A DNA stretch of 64,000 nucleotides from Pseudomonadota bacterium (GTDB lineage Bacteria; Pseudomonadota; Gammaproteobacteria; Xanthomonadales; SZUA-38): assembly GCA_039033415.1 (NCBI GenBank), contig JBCCCR010000014.1:81985-145984 (forward strand), given 5' to 3'. The notes under the pieces are model-generated. The model searched no databases. It was given only the letters and a program-made list of their open reading frames with translations, and was not told the origin of the DNA. Positions 26,436 to 35,807 of the stretch are shown here, piece by piece (the stretch's first letter is position 1; each line of letters starts with the position of its first letter). The translations under genes were made by a program, and so were the position numbers.

Positions 26436-26437
26436 GT

Positions 26438-28519
26438 CTAAGCTCCGGCCGACCAGCCTGCCGGCTCTTCGCACAACCCCAGCAAGAACGCGTACTCTAA
26501 AGCCTGCTCTTCATACTGGCGGTAGCGGCCGCTTACGCCGCCGTGGCCAGCGGACATCTCGGTATGGAGCAGCAGCAGCCGGTCGCCCTCTTTCATGGCC
26601 CTGAGCTTGGCAACCCACTTGGCCGGCTCCCAGTATTGAACCTGACCGTCGTGCAACCCAGCCGTCACCAGCAGGTGCGGATAGGTCTGCCGAGAGACGT
26701 TGTCGTAGGGTGACCATAGCGCCATGCGGGCGTAGTCGACGGGATCCGACGGATCACCCCACTCATCGTATTCCCCGCTGGTCAGCGGGATCGCCGAATC
26801 CTCCATGGTCGTCAGCACGTCGACAAACGGGACCTGGGCAATGGCGCCGCACAGCAGCTCCGGGGCCTGATTAAGCACGGCCCCCACCAGCAGACCCCCG
26901 GCGGAACCGCCCATGGCAAAGATCCGGCTTGGGTCGCCGATCTTTGCTTCCGCAAGCCCTTGCAGTACGCCGATAAAGTCGGTGAACGTATTGGTTTTGT
27001 GCTCCCGCCGGCCAGCGTGATACCAGTGCCGACCAAGGTCCTCACCACCACGCACGTGAGCGATGGCAAAGATTACGCCCCGGTCGAGCAGGCTGAGGCG
27101 GGAAGCCGAAAACTCGGGATCGATGCAGGACCCATACGCACCGTAGCCGTAGACCAGCAGCGGCCGCTGGGCCAGCGCCTCCCCATCCTTGCGGTAGACC
27201 AGTGATACCGGTATCGAGTTGCCATCCGCGGCGCGGACGTGGTGCCGCTCGCTGGCGTAGCCAGCAGGGTCATAGCCGCCACCCACCTGCGTGCGTTTGC
27301 GAAGCCGCGTGCGCCGGCTCGCGAGATCGAGGTCGTAAATCTCATAGGGTCGAGTCAGCGAGTTGACGCCGAAGCGGAGCTCCGGCTGATCGAGGCCGTT
27401 GTCGTCGAGGAAGTAGCATGGTCGCTCAGCGGGCTGCAGCCCGTCGATCGTAACCACCCAGGGTGATTCGCCGTCCAGCGGATGGACGCGCAGCACCGGA
27501 AGACCGTCGCGCCGCTCGGCGACCACCACCTGGTTTTCCGTGAGCGCAAAATCCTCGAGCAGGACCTGGTCATCGGCGACGATCAGGGGTTGCCACCGCT
27601 CGGGGCTGGAGAAAGCGGAGCCCTCCGCCTCGAAGAGCTCGAAGTTCTCGTGTCGCAGGTTGCTGTGCACAAAAACCCGACCGTCCCGGTCGTCGACGCC
27701 ATACTCGTGCCCGGGGCGCCGGGGCGCAAACACCTGAAAGGCCGCCTCAGGCTCTTCGGCAGCGAGCCACCAGACTTCATCACTGAGAGTGCTGCCGTGG
27801 TGTATGTACAGGTACTGCCGCGACGTCCCTCGACTGACGCTGGTGTAAAACGCAGGATCCTCTTCGCGACGGCACAGCTGGTCGGTATCCGCGGGCTGAC
27901 CCAGCCGGTGGCGCCACACTTCGTTGGGCAGCAGCGTTTCGGAGTCCTTTTTGACATAAAACAGGTAGCGCCCGTCAGCCGACCATGCGACCCCGTCGTC
28001 GATCCCCTCGATCTTTGGGTCGACTTCGCTACCGGTTTCGAGATCCAGCACCGTCAGCGCGTACAGCCCGCGACCCAGCCGATCCTCCGTGATCGCCAGC
28101 CACCGATGGTCATCGCTGCACGCGAGGTCACCGAGCTCATAGTAGGGATGCCCCTGCGCCCGCTGGTTACAATCGAGGATGACCTGCGCCGGCGCGTTTG
28201 GCTGCAGGCTGCGACGCAGAAAGACGGGGTACTCGAGATCGCCGCTGACGCGGGTGAAATATTCGAACGGCCCACGGCGATAAGGCACGGTCTCATCATC
28301 GCGAATGACCCGGCCGATCAGCTCCTGCTCAAGCGTTCGGCGAAGCCCCGCCAGCGGCGTCAGCTCGGCTTCGGTGTAGCGGTTTTCCGCCGCGAGGTGG
28401 CTGAGTACCGCCTCGTCAGATCGAGAGTCGTCTCGCAGCCAGTGCCAGGGGTCGTCACGGTGCTTACCGTGAGCGTGGTGCTGAAACGGTTTGCGGGCCG
28501 CCAGGGGCGGCCGGGTCAG
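26438..28519 (-). CDS. ptrB: Oligopeptidase B (S9A prolyl oligopeptidase family)
   Basis: The protein is a serine peptidase with an N-terminal beta-propeller and a C-terminal alpha/beta hydrolase. The nucleophile is in [13 protein letters not shown], and the histidine is in [11 protein letters not shown]. The frame stays open far into gltA, but homology begins at [11 protein letters not shown], so the start is best placed at the CTG at 28519, overlapping the gltA TGA by two bases. That gives 693 residues against about 686 for E. coli PtrB. No ATG, GTG or TTG fits there, so the start is unusual. It cleaves after basic residues in small peptides. Confidence 0.9.
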   Translation of the reverse strand: MTRPPLAARKPFQHHAHGKHRDDPWHWLRDDSRSDEAVLSHLAAENRYTEAELTPLAGLRRTLEQELIGRVIRDDETVPYRRGPFEYFTRVSGDLEYPVFLRRSLQPNAPAQVILDCNQRAQGHPYYELGDLACSDDHRWLAITEDRLGRGLYALTVLDLETGSEVDPKIEGIDDGVAWSADGRYLFYVKKDSETLLPNEVWRHRLGQPADTDQLCRREEDPAFYTSVSRGTSRQYLYIHHGSTLSDEVWWLAAEEPEAAFQVFAPRRPGHEYGVDDRDGRVFVHSNLRHENFELFEAEGSAFSSPERWQPLIVADDQVLLEDFALTENQVVVAERRDGLPVLRVHPLDGESPWVVTIDGLQPAERPCYFLDDNGLDQPELRFGVNSLTRPYEIYDLDLASRRTRLRKRTQVGGGYDPAGYASERHHVRAADGNSIPVSLVYRKDGEALAQRPLLVYGYGAYGSCIDPEFSASRLSLLDRGVIFAIAHVRGGEDLGRHWYHAGRREHKTNTFTDFIGVLQGLAEAKIGDPSRIFAMGGSAGGLLVGAVLNQAPELLCGAIAQVPFVDVLTTMEDSAIPLTSGEYDEWGDPSDPVDYARMALWSPYDNVSRQTYPHLLVTAGLHDGQVQYWEPAKWVAKLRAMKEGDRLLLLHTEMSAGHGGVSGRYRQYEEQALEYAFLLGLCEEPAGWSAGA

Positions 28520-29811
28520 GAGCGCTCCGCCAGGGGCACGTAGTCGCGGGCCGCGTTCCCGGTGTAAACCTGCCGGGGCCGGCCGATGCGGGTTTCCGGC
28601 GTTTCGCACTGTTCCAGCCACTGGGATACCCAGCCGACGGTCCGGGCAATCGCAAACATCACTGTGAACATGTTGGTCGGGATGTTCAGCGCCTTGTAGA
28701 TGATGCCGGAATAGAAATCGACGTTGGGGTAGAGCTTGCGCTGGACGAAGTAGTCGTCCTGCAGCGCAATTTCTTCCAGCTTCATGGCCAGATCCAGCAG
28801 CGGGTCGGAGATGCCCATTTTTTCGAGCACTTCGTGACACGTCTTGCGGATAATGGTCGCGCGCGGATCGAAGTTCTTGTAAACCCGGTGGCCAAAACCC
28901 ATCAACCGGAACGGGTCGTTTTTGTCTTTGGCCCGCTCCATGAACTTCGGCACGTTTTCCACGCTGCCGATCTCGTTCAGCATGCGAAGCACCGCTTCGT
29001 TGGCGCCGCCGTGGGCCGGGCCCCAGAGTGCGCAGCAACCCGCCGCGATGCAGGCGTACGGATTCGCGCCGGTGCTGCCGGCCAGCCGAACGGTAGAGGT
29101 ACTGGCGTTTTGCTCGTGGTCGGCGTGCAGGATAAACAACAGATCCAGCGCATTAGCCGCTACGGGATCCACTTCATAAGGTTCCGCCGGCACCGAATAC
29201 ATCATGTGCAGCAGGCGCGAGGCGTAGCCGAGCGCGTTGCTCGGGTAGGCGTATGGCCAGCCGATCGAATGCCGGTAACAGGCTGCAGCCACGGTCGGCA
29301 TCTTCGCGATCATGCGGATCGCGGCGAGCCGCCGGTGAGCCGGGTTATCGATGTCGAGCGAGTCATGATAAAACGCTGACATCGAGGCCACGATGCCCAT
29401 CATCATGGCCATCGGGTGCGCATCGTAGTTAAAGCCGCCGATGAAGGTCTTCATCGACTCGTGGATCATGGTGTGATACCGGATTTCCTGGCGAAAATCT
29501 TCGAGCGCCGTCGCGTCAGGCAGGTCGCCGTTCAGCAGCAGGTAAGAAACCTCGGTAAACGAACTCTGCTCGGCCAGTTGCTCGATCGGATAGCCGCGAT
29601 ACAGGAGGATGCCCTCGTCGCCGTCGATGTAGGTCACCGCGCTGCGGCAGGCCGCCGTGGCCGCGAAGCCGGAATCGTAGGTGAAGTAGCCCAGGGCGCC
29701 AGGCAGTTTTTTGATGTCGACCGTGGGAAGACCCGCGGAGCCGCTGATTACGGGCAGTTCTAAGTCTGAGCCCGTACTGGGATCGGTAATCAGCAGTTTA
29801 TCGGCTGGCAC
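28516..29811 (-). CDS. gltA: Citrate synthase (type II, GltA)
   Basis: The 431-residue product matches the hexameric gram-negative enzyme (E. coli 427). Landmarks are the catalytic region [45 protein letters not shown], and the aspartate in PNVDFYSGI. It condenses acetyl-CoA and oxaloacetate to start the TCA cycle. The start is GTG at 29811 with AGGAG six bases upstream. It overlaps the oligopeptidase gene by four bases, suggesting co-transcription. Confidence 0.97.
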   Translation of the reverse strand: MPADKLLITDPSTGSDLELPVISGSAGLPTVDIKKLPGALGYFTYDSGFAATAACRSAVTYIDGDEGILLYRGYPIEQLAEQSSFTEVSYLLLNGDLPDATALEDFRQEIRYHTMIHESMKTFIGGFNYDAHPMAMMMGIVASMSAFYHDSLDIDNPAHRRLAAIRMIAKMPTVAAACYRHSIGWPYAYPSNALGYASRLLHMMYSVPAEPYEVDPVAANALDLLFILHADHEQNASTSTVRLAGSTGANPYACIAAGCCALWGPAHGGANEAVLRMLNEIGSVENVPKFMERAKDKNDPFRLMGFGHRVYKNFDPRATIIRKTCHEVLEKMGISDPLLDLAMKLEEIALQDDYFVQRKLYPNVDFYSGIIYKALNIPTNMFTVMFAIARTVGWVSQWLEQCETPETRIGRPRQVYTGNAARDYVPLAERS

Positions 29812-29899
29812 GTGTCGCTCCTGTGGACCGTTTTGGGGGGCGCAAGGATACCACAGCTCAAGGCCCGGAGCGTGTTTTTTCCAACAAGTGTTTAATTTT

Positions 29900-29921
29900 G
29901 GCGCCGGCAGAATCCGGCGCC
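29900..29921. other. Stem-loop between rpmE2 and gltA
   Basis: GGCGCCGG (29900-29907) and CCGGCGCC (29914-29921) form a perfect 8-bp stem with a 6-base loop, in the gap between rpmE2 and gltA. Reading minus, it is followed by CAAAATTAAA, not a T-run, so it is not a standard intrinsic terminator. It may separate the two transcripts in another way. Confidence 0.45.
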
Positions 29922-29974
29922 GTCTCGGGCGGGCGAAGCGGCGGCCTTCACCCGTGCCTCAGAGCGGGTTTGCG

Positions 29975-30229
29975 TCAGCTGCTGCCGCCGCGACGATAGC
30001 GCCGCTTGAACTTGTCGACCCGACCACCGCTGTCCACAATTTTGTGTTTTCCGGTGTAAAACGGGTGAGACTGGCTGGAGATTTCCACCTTGATCAGCGG
30101 GTACTCGTTGCCGTCTTCCCACTGGATCGTCTCTTTGCTGGACATGGTCGACCGCGTCAGAAAGGAGAAGTCGCAGGAAATGTCCTGAAAAACCACGTCG
30201 CGGTACTGCGGATGCGTATCTTGTTTCAT
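29975..30229 (-). CDS. rpmE2: Ribosomal protein bL31 type B
   Basis: The 84-residue product matches the type B L31 pattern [29 protein letters not shown] and lacks the CxxC zinc knuckle of type A. In many bacteria type B is a zinc-starvation spare under Zur control, but I see no AT-rich Zur-like palindrome upstream, so here it may be the ordinary L31. It is a 50S subunit protein at the central protuberance. Confidence 0.96.
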   Translation of the reverse strand: MKQDTHPQYRDVVFQDISCDFSFLTRSTMSSKETIQWEDGNEYPLIKVEISSQSHPFYTGKHKIVDSGGRVDKFKRRYRRGGSS

Positions 30230-30406
30230 ATTCGTTCTTCGCTGGCGACCGAATCCTGCGTCGGCCTGCAGCCTGCTGTTGTTTGCCTCTACCGACGAGC
30301 GATAGCGCTGTTTAAGTGGACGCTTCGGGCTGTCGTTGAGCCCAACGCGGCAAAGCCGGCTAGTCTATCGCGACACGCGGAACGCAGCAAGCGCTACAAT
30401 CCGCCC

Positions 30407-31090
30407 ATGAAACGCGCCTCTCTGCTGGCCCTGCAGCTTTTCCCCTGGCTGCTGCTGCTCACCATTCTTGGGGCACGGGCCTCGCTGCCGGTGGAGACGT
30501 TTCGGGCCCGATTTATGGGCGAGCTGGGTCCGATAGAGCTCGGGACGGTGGTCCTGCTGCTCATCGCCATCGCGATCGGTGCGCTGCTCCTGAAGCGAGC
30601 GCGCCCGCGGCCGCTCCAGCGACTCTGGTACGCCCTCGTCGTCGCGGGCTGTATCTATTTTGCCGGGGAAGAACTTAGCTGGGGTCAGCACCTTGCGGGC
30701 TGGTCAACGCCCGACGCCATCGCTCGACTCAACGATCAACAGGAAACCAATCTCCACAACATGAGCAGCTGGCTCGATCAGAAGCCCCGTCTGGCCCTGG
30801 AGCTTTGGATGGTGTTCGGCGCGCTGCTGGCGCTAGGCCGCCGCGCCGGCGGACGTCGAAGACCCCTTGGCGCCCCCTGGGAATGGGCGCTGCCCGGCCT
30901 CGCCTGCGCGTCAGCCGGGCTGGCGGTGCTGCTGAGCCGACTGCCGGAGCGCCTGGCTGGGCTGTGGGCCCCGGCGAGCCAGACCCCTTTCGATATTCGG
31001 CTGGCGGAAGTGCAGGAGCTGATGATCAGTGTGCACCTGTTGACCTATCTGGTTGCTGCCCTTGTCGATACTGGGAAACGGACCGAATAA
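30407..31090 (+). CDS. Multi-pass membrane protein with EELSWGQ / NLHN motif
   Basis: The 227-residue product has about six hydrophobic segments (around residues 8-24, 43-62, 70-88, 130-144, 165-183 and 205-222). Between the third and fourth lies GEELSWGQHLAGWSTPDAI followed by NDQQETNLHN, a motif pair I have seen recur in bacterial membrane proteins of unknown function. The acidic, tryptophan and histidine residues could form an active or metal site. The ATG at 30407 is chosen as it starts the first hydrophobic segment. Confidence 0.75.
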   Translation: MKRASLLALQLFPWLLLLTILGARASLPVETFRARFMGELGPIELGTVVLLLIAIAIGALLLKRARPRPLQRLWYALVVAGCIYFAGEELSWGQHLAGWSTPDAIARLNDQQETNLHNMSSWLDQKPRLALELWMVFGALLALGRRAGGRRRPLGAPWEWALPGLACASAGLAVLLSRLPERLAGLWAPASQTPFDIRLAEVQELMISVHLLTYLVAALVDTGKRTE

Positions 31091-31123
31091 TAAGCGTCGA
31101 GGAGGTGGCTATAGGGCATGCAC

Positions 31124-31303
31124 TTAGCTTTCCCGGTCGACCGACAACACCTGTCCAAACGCGGCCAGCACGACAATCGGTCGGCAGCACACCTCGCAGT
31201 CGATCACCTGCTCGTCCCGGTCGAGCTCCGGCTCCAGAAAGATCGTGAAGGTTTCCCAGCAGTAAGGACACTGGATATCTCGCTCGCTGAGCTGCTCAAA
31301 CAT
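31124..31303 (-). CDS. CPXCG-motif small cysteine-rich protein
   Basis: The product has about 59 residues from MFEQLSERD, with CPYC then CEVC about 26 residues later, matching the Cys-rich CPXCG family. Two CxxC pairs should bind zinc. Function is unknown. The start overlaps hemW by eight bases, so it is probably the last gene of the rph-rdgB-hemW transcript. Confidence 0.85.
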   Translation of the reverse strand: MFEQLSERDIQCPYCWETFTIFLEPELDRDEQVIDCEVCCRPIVVLAAFGQVLSVDRES

Positions 31304-32447
31304 CGCGCAGAAACAGCCCCTGAACGTCATTGAGATATTGATACCCCAGCTCGCTGGGCGCTATCCGTTCGGCGTCGACGTTGAGCCACCCCTTCTCGAC
31401 ACCGATGTGGAGCTCCGGCTCAAGCTGCGCCATCGTCAGCCCCGTGCGCCGGGTAAAGTCGCTGACCGCAACGCCTGCTCTTAGCCGCAGCGCCCCGAGC
31501 ATGAATTCGAATACGAGGTCGTCGGGGCCGAGCGTGGTTGTCTGGATGACCCGCTCCGGGCCAGCGAGATACGTGGCCGGATGGCGCTGCTTAACCAGGC
31601 GCTTCACCGAACCCTCGGCGGCGCTCGTGATTTTGCCGTGGGCGCCCGCGCCGATGCCCAGATAATCGCCGAAGCGCCAGTAGTTCAGGTTGTGCTGGCA
31701 GGCTTGACCGGGCCGGGCAAAAGCCGACACCTCGTATCGCTCGTAGCCGGCATCCGCGAGAAGCTGATGAGCCTGCTCCGTCATTTCCCACGACAGGTCC
31801 GCATCGGGCAGCTTCGCCGGCGGCGTGCGGTGGAACAGCGTATTGGGTTCCAGCGTCAGCTGATAGTGGGAAATGTGGCCCGGATCGAGCGCGAGCGCGC
31901 GCTCCAGGTCCGCCACCATTTCGGCTGTGGTTTGCCCCGGCAGGCCGAACATCAGGTCGATATTGATGCCCTCAAAGCCCACCTTTAGCGCCTCCCGAAC
32001 CGCCTGCTCGGCGCAGTCGGCGCTGTGGATCCGGCCAATTTTTTCCAGCAGCCGGTCGTTGAAACTCTGGATACCCAGCGACAGCCGCGTCACGCCCGCC
32101 GCTCGGTAGTCAGCCAGCGGGCCGCTTTCCAGGGTCCCGGGGTTCGCCTCCATCGTCACCTCAGCCCCAGGCCTGATCGCAATCCGCGCCGCCACTCCAC
32201 TCAGCAGCCGTTCGATGTCTTTGGCCGGAAACAGGCTTGGCGTGCCGCCGCCGATAAATATGGTGCTGACCGTGCGCCCCCAAACCCGGGGCAGATCCGC
32301 CTCCAGGTCAGTCAGGAGCGCCTCGACATAATCCGTCGTCGGTGCGTCACCTTTCAGCTGGTGAGAGTTGAAGTCGCAGTAGGGACACTTGCGCACGCAC
32401 CACGGCAGGTGGATATAAAGGCTGAGCGGCGGAAGTCCGTTGAACAT
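31296..32447 (-). CDS. hemW: HemW, heme-binding radical SAM protein
   Basis: The start at 32447 gives about 383 residues. The radical SAM motif CVRKCPYC (CxxxCxxC) follows YIHLPW. GGGTPSL, MEANPGT and LSLGIQSFN are HemW/HemN-family landmarks. HemW lacks coproporphyrinogen oxidase activity in several species and acts as a heme chaperone. An upstream ATG at 32504 would lie in rdgB, so the shorter form is better. It sits within the rph-rdgB-hemW run. Confidence 0.93.
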   Translation of the reverse strand: MFNGLPPLSLYIHLPWCVRKCPYCDFNSHQLKGDAPTTDYVEALLTDLEADLPRVWGRTVSTIFIGGGTPSLFPAKDIERLLSGVAARIAIRPGAEVTMEANPGTLESGPLADYRAAGVTRLSLGIQSFNDRLLEKIGRIHSADCAEQAVREALKVGFEGINIDLMFGLPGQTTAEMVADLERALALDPGHISHYQLTLEPNTLFHRTPPAKLPDADLSWEMTEQAHQLLADAGYERYEVSAFARPGQACQHNLNYWRFGDYLGIGAGAHGKITSAAEGSVKRLVKQRHPATYLAGPERVIQTTTLGPDDLVFEFMLGALRLRAGVAVSDFTRRTGLTMAQLEPELHIGVEKGWLNVDAERIAPSELGYQYLNDVQGLFLRDV

Positions 32448-32472
32448 GGGCCTGAACCCGGCGGCAGCCCGG

Positions 32473-33084
32473 TTAGCCGCCCGACGACGAAGCCAGCAAT
32501 GCAAGCAGCTGATCGATCGCCTGCCCGCGGTGGCTCAGCCGGTTTTTGGTCTCCGCGGTCAGCTCCGCGCTGGTGACATTCCCGCCGCCAACCTCAAACA
32601 GCGGGTCGTAGCCGAAGCCACCCCGACCACGCGGTGAATCGATGAGCGTACCTGCCCACGTTGCCTGCACGATCAGTGGCAGTGGATCCGCGGCGCTGCG
32701 CAGCAGCACCAGGGCGCAGCAGAACTCCGCCCGCCGATCCTCGACGCCTTCCAGCTTCTGGATCAGCAGCCGGTTGTTGTCCGCGTCGCTGGCGTTCTCA
32801 CCGGCAAAACGGGCGGAGTGAACGCCAGGCGCGCCACCCAGGGCCGGGACGCGCAACCCTGAATCGTCAGCCAGCGCCGGCAGGCCGCTGGCCTCACACG
32901 CTGCGCGCGCCTTCAGGATGGCGTTTTCCACGAATGTTGCGCCGGTTTCGTCAACGCCGCTGAGGCCAAACTCGCTTTGGGCGCGGAAGGTGACGTCACT
33001 CTCCGCGAAGCGCTGATTGAACTCTCGAACTTTGCCCGCGTTGCCGGTGGCCAGCACCCAGGTGCGGCCAGTCACCGCCGGCAC
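32473..33084 (-). CDS. rdgB: RdgB/HAM1 non-canonical purine NTP pyrophosphatase
   Basis: The 203-residue product matches RdgB: WVLATGNAGKVREFN near the N-terminus, the metal-binding ADDSGLRVPALGGAPGVHSARFAG, and GGFGYDPLFEV. It hydrolyses dITP, ITP and XTP to monophosphates, keeping deaminated bases out of DNA and RNA. The start is GTG, one base after the rph stop, so the two are translated from one message. Confidence 0.96.
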   Translation of the reverse strand: MPAVTGRTWVLATGNAGKVREFNQRFAESDVTFRAQSEFGLSGVDETGATFVENAILKARAACEASGLPALADDSGLRVPALGGAPGVHSARFAGENASDADNNRLLIQKLEGVEDRRAEFCCALVLLRSAADPLPLIVQATWAGTLIDSPRGRGGFGYDPLFEVGGGNVTSAELTAETKNRLSHRGQAIDQLLALLASSSGG

Positions 33085-33085
33085 C

Positions 33086-33823
33086 TCACTCGGCCAGCGC
33101 CGCGCGCTGCAGCTCCACGAGCCGACTGATGCCCAGCTCGCCGAGATTCAGCATCGCGTCCAGCTCGTCCCGGCGAAAGGCGTGACCCTCTGCCGTACCC
33201 TGAATCTCGACGATTGCGCCGGCGTCGTTCATGACCAGATTGAGGTCCGTTTCGGCGTTGGAGTCCTCGGCGTAGTCCAGGTCCAGGACCGGGGTGTTTT
33301 TGTAGATGCCCACCGACACGGCCGCGATGCTCCCGTGGATCGGACTCGCCTTGAGCTGCCGGCTCTTTTCGAGCGAACGGCAGGCGTCAACCAGCGCCAC
33401 AAACGCCCCGGTAATCGATGCGGTCCGCGTGCCGCCGTCCGCCTGCAGCACATCGCAGTCGAGCGTGATGGTTCGCTCACCGAGCGCCGCGAGGTCCACC
33501 ACGGCCCGCAGCGAGCGGCCGATCAGGCGCTGGATTTCCAGGGTCCGACCGCCCTGCTTTCCGCGCGCCGCCTCCCGGCCCGTGCGGGTGCCGGTCGAGC
33601 GCGGCAGCATGCCGTATTCGGCGGTCACCCAACCGCGGCCTTTGCCCCGCAGCCAGGGCGGCACGCGGTCTTCGACCGATGCGGTACACAGGACCCGCGT
33701 GTCTCCGGTGCTCACGAGGACCGAGCCTTCCGCATGTTTCGTGAAGTGCCGCTGCAGCGATACGGCGCGCAGCTCGTCGGGCTGTCGACCGCTGGGTCGG
33801 ATGGTCGGTGGCTGGTCATTCAT
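33086..33823 (-). CDS. rph: Ribonuclease PH
   Basis: The 245-residue product is a phosphorolytic 3' exonuclease that trims tRNA ends. Motifs include [55 protein letters not shown] and [18 protein letters not shown], with the catalytic aspartate in the last region. Length fits the family (about 238). It leads the minus-strand run rph-rdgB-hemW and is divergent from yicC, which is the usual genomic arrangement. Confidence 0.97.
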   Translation of the reverse strand: MNDQPPTIRPSGRQPDELRAVSLQRHFTKHAEGSVLVSTGDTRVLCTASVEDRVPPWLRGKGRGWVTAEYGMLPRSTGTRTGREAARGKQGGRTLEIQRLIGRSLRAVVDLAALGERTITLDCDVLQADGGTRTASITGAFVALVDACRSLEKSRQLKASPIHGSIAAVSVGIYKNTPVLDLDYAEDSNAETDLNLVMNDAGAIVEIQGTAEGHAFRRDELDAMLNLGELGISRLVELQRAALAE

Positions 33824-33906
33824 TGCTGGGGGTCGGTCCTTGAGACGGGTTTTGTTCAGCTGAGCGATGAGTTTACCATTGCCGTTTTCGCGCTGTGAAA
33901 ACCACC

Positions 33907-34773
33907 ATGTACAGCATGACCGCGTTTGCGACCGGCAGCGAGGATACGCCCTGGGGCCATCTCACGCTGGAGTTGCGGAGCTTGAATCACCGGTACCTTG
34001 AGCTGTTCATCCGCCTGCCCGAAGAGCTCCGCGGCCTGGAGCCCGGCTTTCGCGAAACCCTCGGCGAGCAGCTTGGCCGGGGCAAGGTGGATCTGTCCCT
34101 GCGCTTTCGGCGCGGAGCCAACGACACCAAGGCCAGCATGCAGCTCAACCAGGCGCTGCTCAGCAACCTGGCCGAACTGGCAGCCCAAACCCGATCCGTG
34201 GTCTCCGATACGCCGAGGGCTTCCGACCTGGACTATCTCCGCTGGCCGGGGGTCGTCCAGGACCCCGATCCCGACCTCGGTGCGTTGGCGGCGGCGGCTC
34301 AGGCGCTGCTCGAGCGCGTGCTCGGCGATCTAAAAACCATGCGCCAGCGCGAGGGTCAGCGCCTGGCCGAAACCCTCGAAGAGCGGCTCCGGCAGGTCCA
34401 GCCGATTGTTGAGAGCGTGCGCGAAACGCTTCCTGAGATCCGCCAACGCCTGTCCGATCGCCTTCATGAAAAGGTTGAGCAGCTGACCCAGCAGCTCGAC
34501 TCGGATCGGCTGGAGCAGGAGGTGGCTCTGTTGCTCCAGCGGATGGACGTCGACGAAGAGCTCGATCGGCTGACCGGCCATGTCGCGGAAGTCGAGCGCC
34601 AGCTCAAGGCGAGTAAGCCGGTGGGGCGACGGCTGGATTTTCTGATGCAGGAGCTGCACCGAGAGGCCAATACGCTGGGCGCCAAGTCGATCGATCAGCG
34701 AACCACTCAATGGTCGGTGGACTTAAAGGTGCTCATCGAGCAAATGCGGGAGCAGGTGCAGAACATTGAGTGA
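33907..34773 (+). CDS. yicC: YicC/YloC-family endoribonuclease
   Basis: From the ATG at 33907 the protein has 288 residues, starting [10 protein letters not shown] as in YicC (a GTG four codons upstream is less likely). It has the N-terminal YicC domain with SLNHRYLEL and the C-terminal DUF1732 domain ending [18 protein letters not shown]. YicC-type proteins have been shown to be endoribonucleases acting on mRNAs. It overlaps gmk by eight bases. Confidence 0.93.
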   Translation: MYSMTAFATGSEDTPWGHLTLELRSLNHRYLELFIRLPEELRGLEPGFRETLGEQLGRGKVDLSLRFRRGANDTKASMQLNQALLSNLAELAAQTRSVVSDTPRASDLDYLRWPGVVQDPDPDLGALAAAAQALLERVLGDLKTMRQREGQRLAETLEERLRQVQPIVESVRETLPEIRQRLSDRLHEKVEQLTQQLDSDRLEQEVALLLQRMDVDEELDRLTGHVAEVERQLKASKPVGRRLDFLMQELHREANTLGAKSIDQRTTQWSVDLKVLIEQMREQVQNIE

Positions 34774-35392
34774 CGAGGGCGCCGGTCGGGTATTCATTGT
34801 TGCGGCCCCCTCGGGCGCAGGCAAAACGTCGCTCGTTCGCGCGCTCATCAGCGAAACGCCCGGGATTGTGATGTCTATCTCACACACCACCCGCGATCCC
34901 AGACCTGGGGAAAAAGACGGCGAGCACTACCATTTCATCGACCTGGCCACCTATCAGGCCATGGTGGATCAGGGTGAGTTTCTCGAACACGCCCACGTGC
35001 ATGGCAACGGCTACGGCAGCAGCCGCGGGGAGGTCCGGCGCGCCGCGGAACGCGGGCTGGACCTGGTGCTGGAGATCGACTGGCAGGGCGCACAGCAGGC
35101 CAAGAAACTCATCCCCAACGCCCGCTCCATCTTTATTCTCCCGCCGTCCCGCGCCGAGCTGGCAAAACGGCTGCGGTCCCGCGCGCAGGACAGCGATGAA
35201 GTGATCGCCCGCCGGCTGGCCGGGGCCGTCGCCGAAATGCGCCACTGGGATGAATTCGATTTCCTGGTCGTCAACGACGAGTTCGACAAGGCGCTGGAGC
35301 AGCTGAAAACCATCATCCGCGCCTGCCGCCTGAGCCGCGCCGCGCAGACCCCGAAGCTCGCGCCGCTGCTGGAAGACCTGCTGGGAGGATAG
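34766..35392 (+). CDS. gmk: Guanylate kinase
   Basis: The 208-residue product makes GDP from GMP and ATP. The P-loop is APSGAGKTSL, with GMP-binding SHTTRDPRPGEKDGEHYHF and EIDWQGAQQ. The start is TTG overlapping the yicC stop, giving the usual length. It lies in the conserved yicC-gmk-rpoZ-spoT run. Confidence 0.97.
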   Translation: MSDEGAGRVFIVAAPSGAGKTSLVRALISETPGIVMSISHTTRDPRPGEKDGEHYHFIDLATYQAMVDQGEFLEHAHVHGNGYGSSRGEVRRAAERGLDLVLEIDWQGAQQAKKLIPNARSIFILPPSRAELAKRLRSRAQDSDEVIARRLAGAVAEMRHWDEFDFLVVNDEFDKALEQLKTIIRACRLSRAAQTPKLAPLLEDLLGG

Positions 35393-35504
35393 CAGGCTGC
35401 TAGTGGGCCCTGAGCGGCCCGGGTGGCAATAGCCTCATCGGGCGCGTAGAATCGGAAGGCTGTGCGCCCGAAAAGGGCAAGGAATATTCAGGAACATTGC
35501 TGTT

Positions 35505-35777
35505 ATGGCTCGAATTACCGTAGAAGATTGCCTCGACCAGGTCGACAATCGCTTTGAACTGGTGCTGCTGGCAACCCGCCGCGCCCGTCAGATCACCAAG
35601 GGTGCTGAGCCGCTGGTGGAGTTGGAAAACGACAAACCCACCGTCATCGCGCTGCGCGAGATCGCCGGCGGGGAGGTCAATGCCCGCACGCTCGAGGAGC
35701 TCGAAAAGCGCGAGCAGGAGATCATGGAAGCCGAAGCCCTCGCGGAAGCGACGCGGGAGGCCCTGGAAGGCACCTGA
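35505..35777 (+). CDS. rpoZ: RNA polymerase omega subunit
   Basis: The 90-residue product starts [29 protein letters not shown], the standard omega pattern, and binds the beta' subunit to assist assembly and, in proteobacteria, to form one ppGpp site. It sits just upstream of spoT, as is usual. The preceding gap of about 110 bases carries its ribosome-binding site but no certain promoter. Confidence 0.97.
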   Translation: MARITVEDCLDQVDNRFELVLLATRRARQITKGAEPLVELENDKPTVIALREIAGGEVNARTLEELEKREQEIMEAEALAEATREALEGT

Positions 35778-35807
35778 TCGGGTCGCCCTCAACGGCAGTG
35801 TCCGTCC

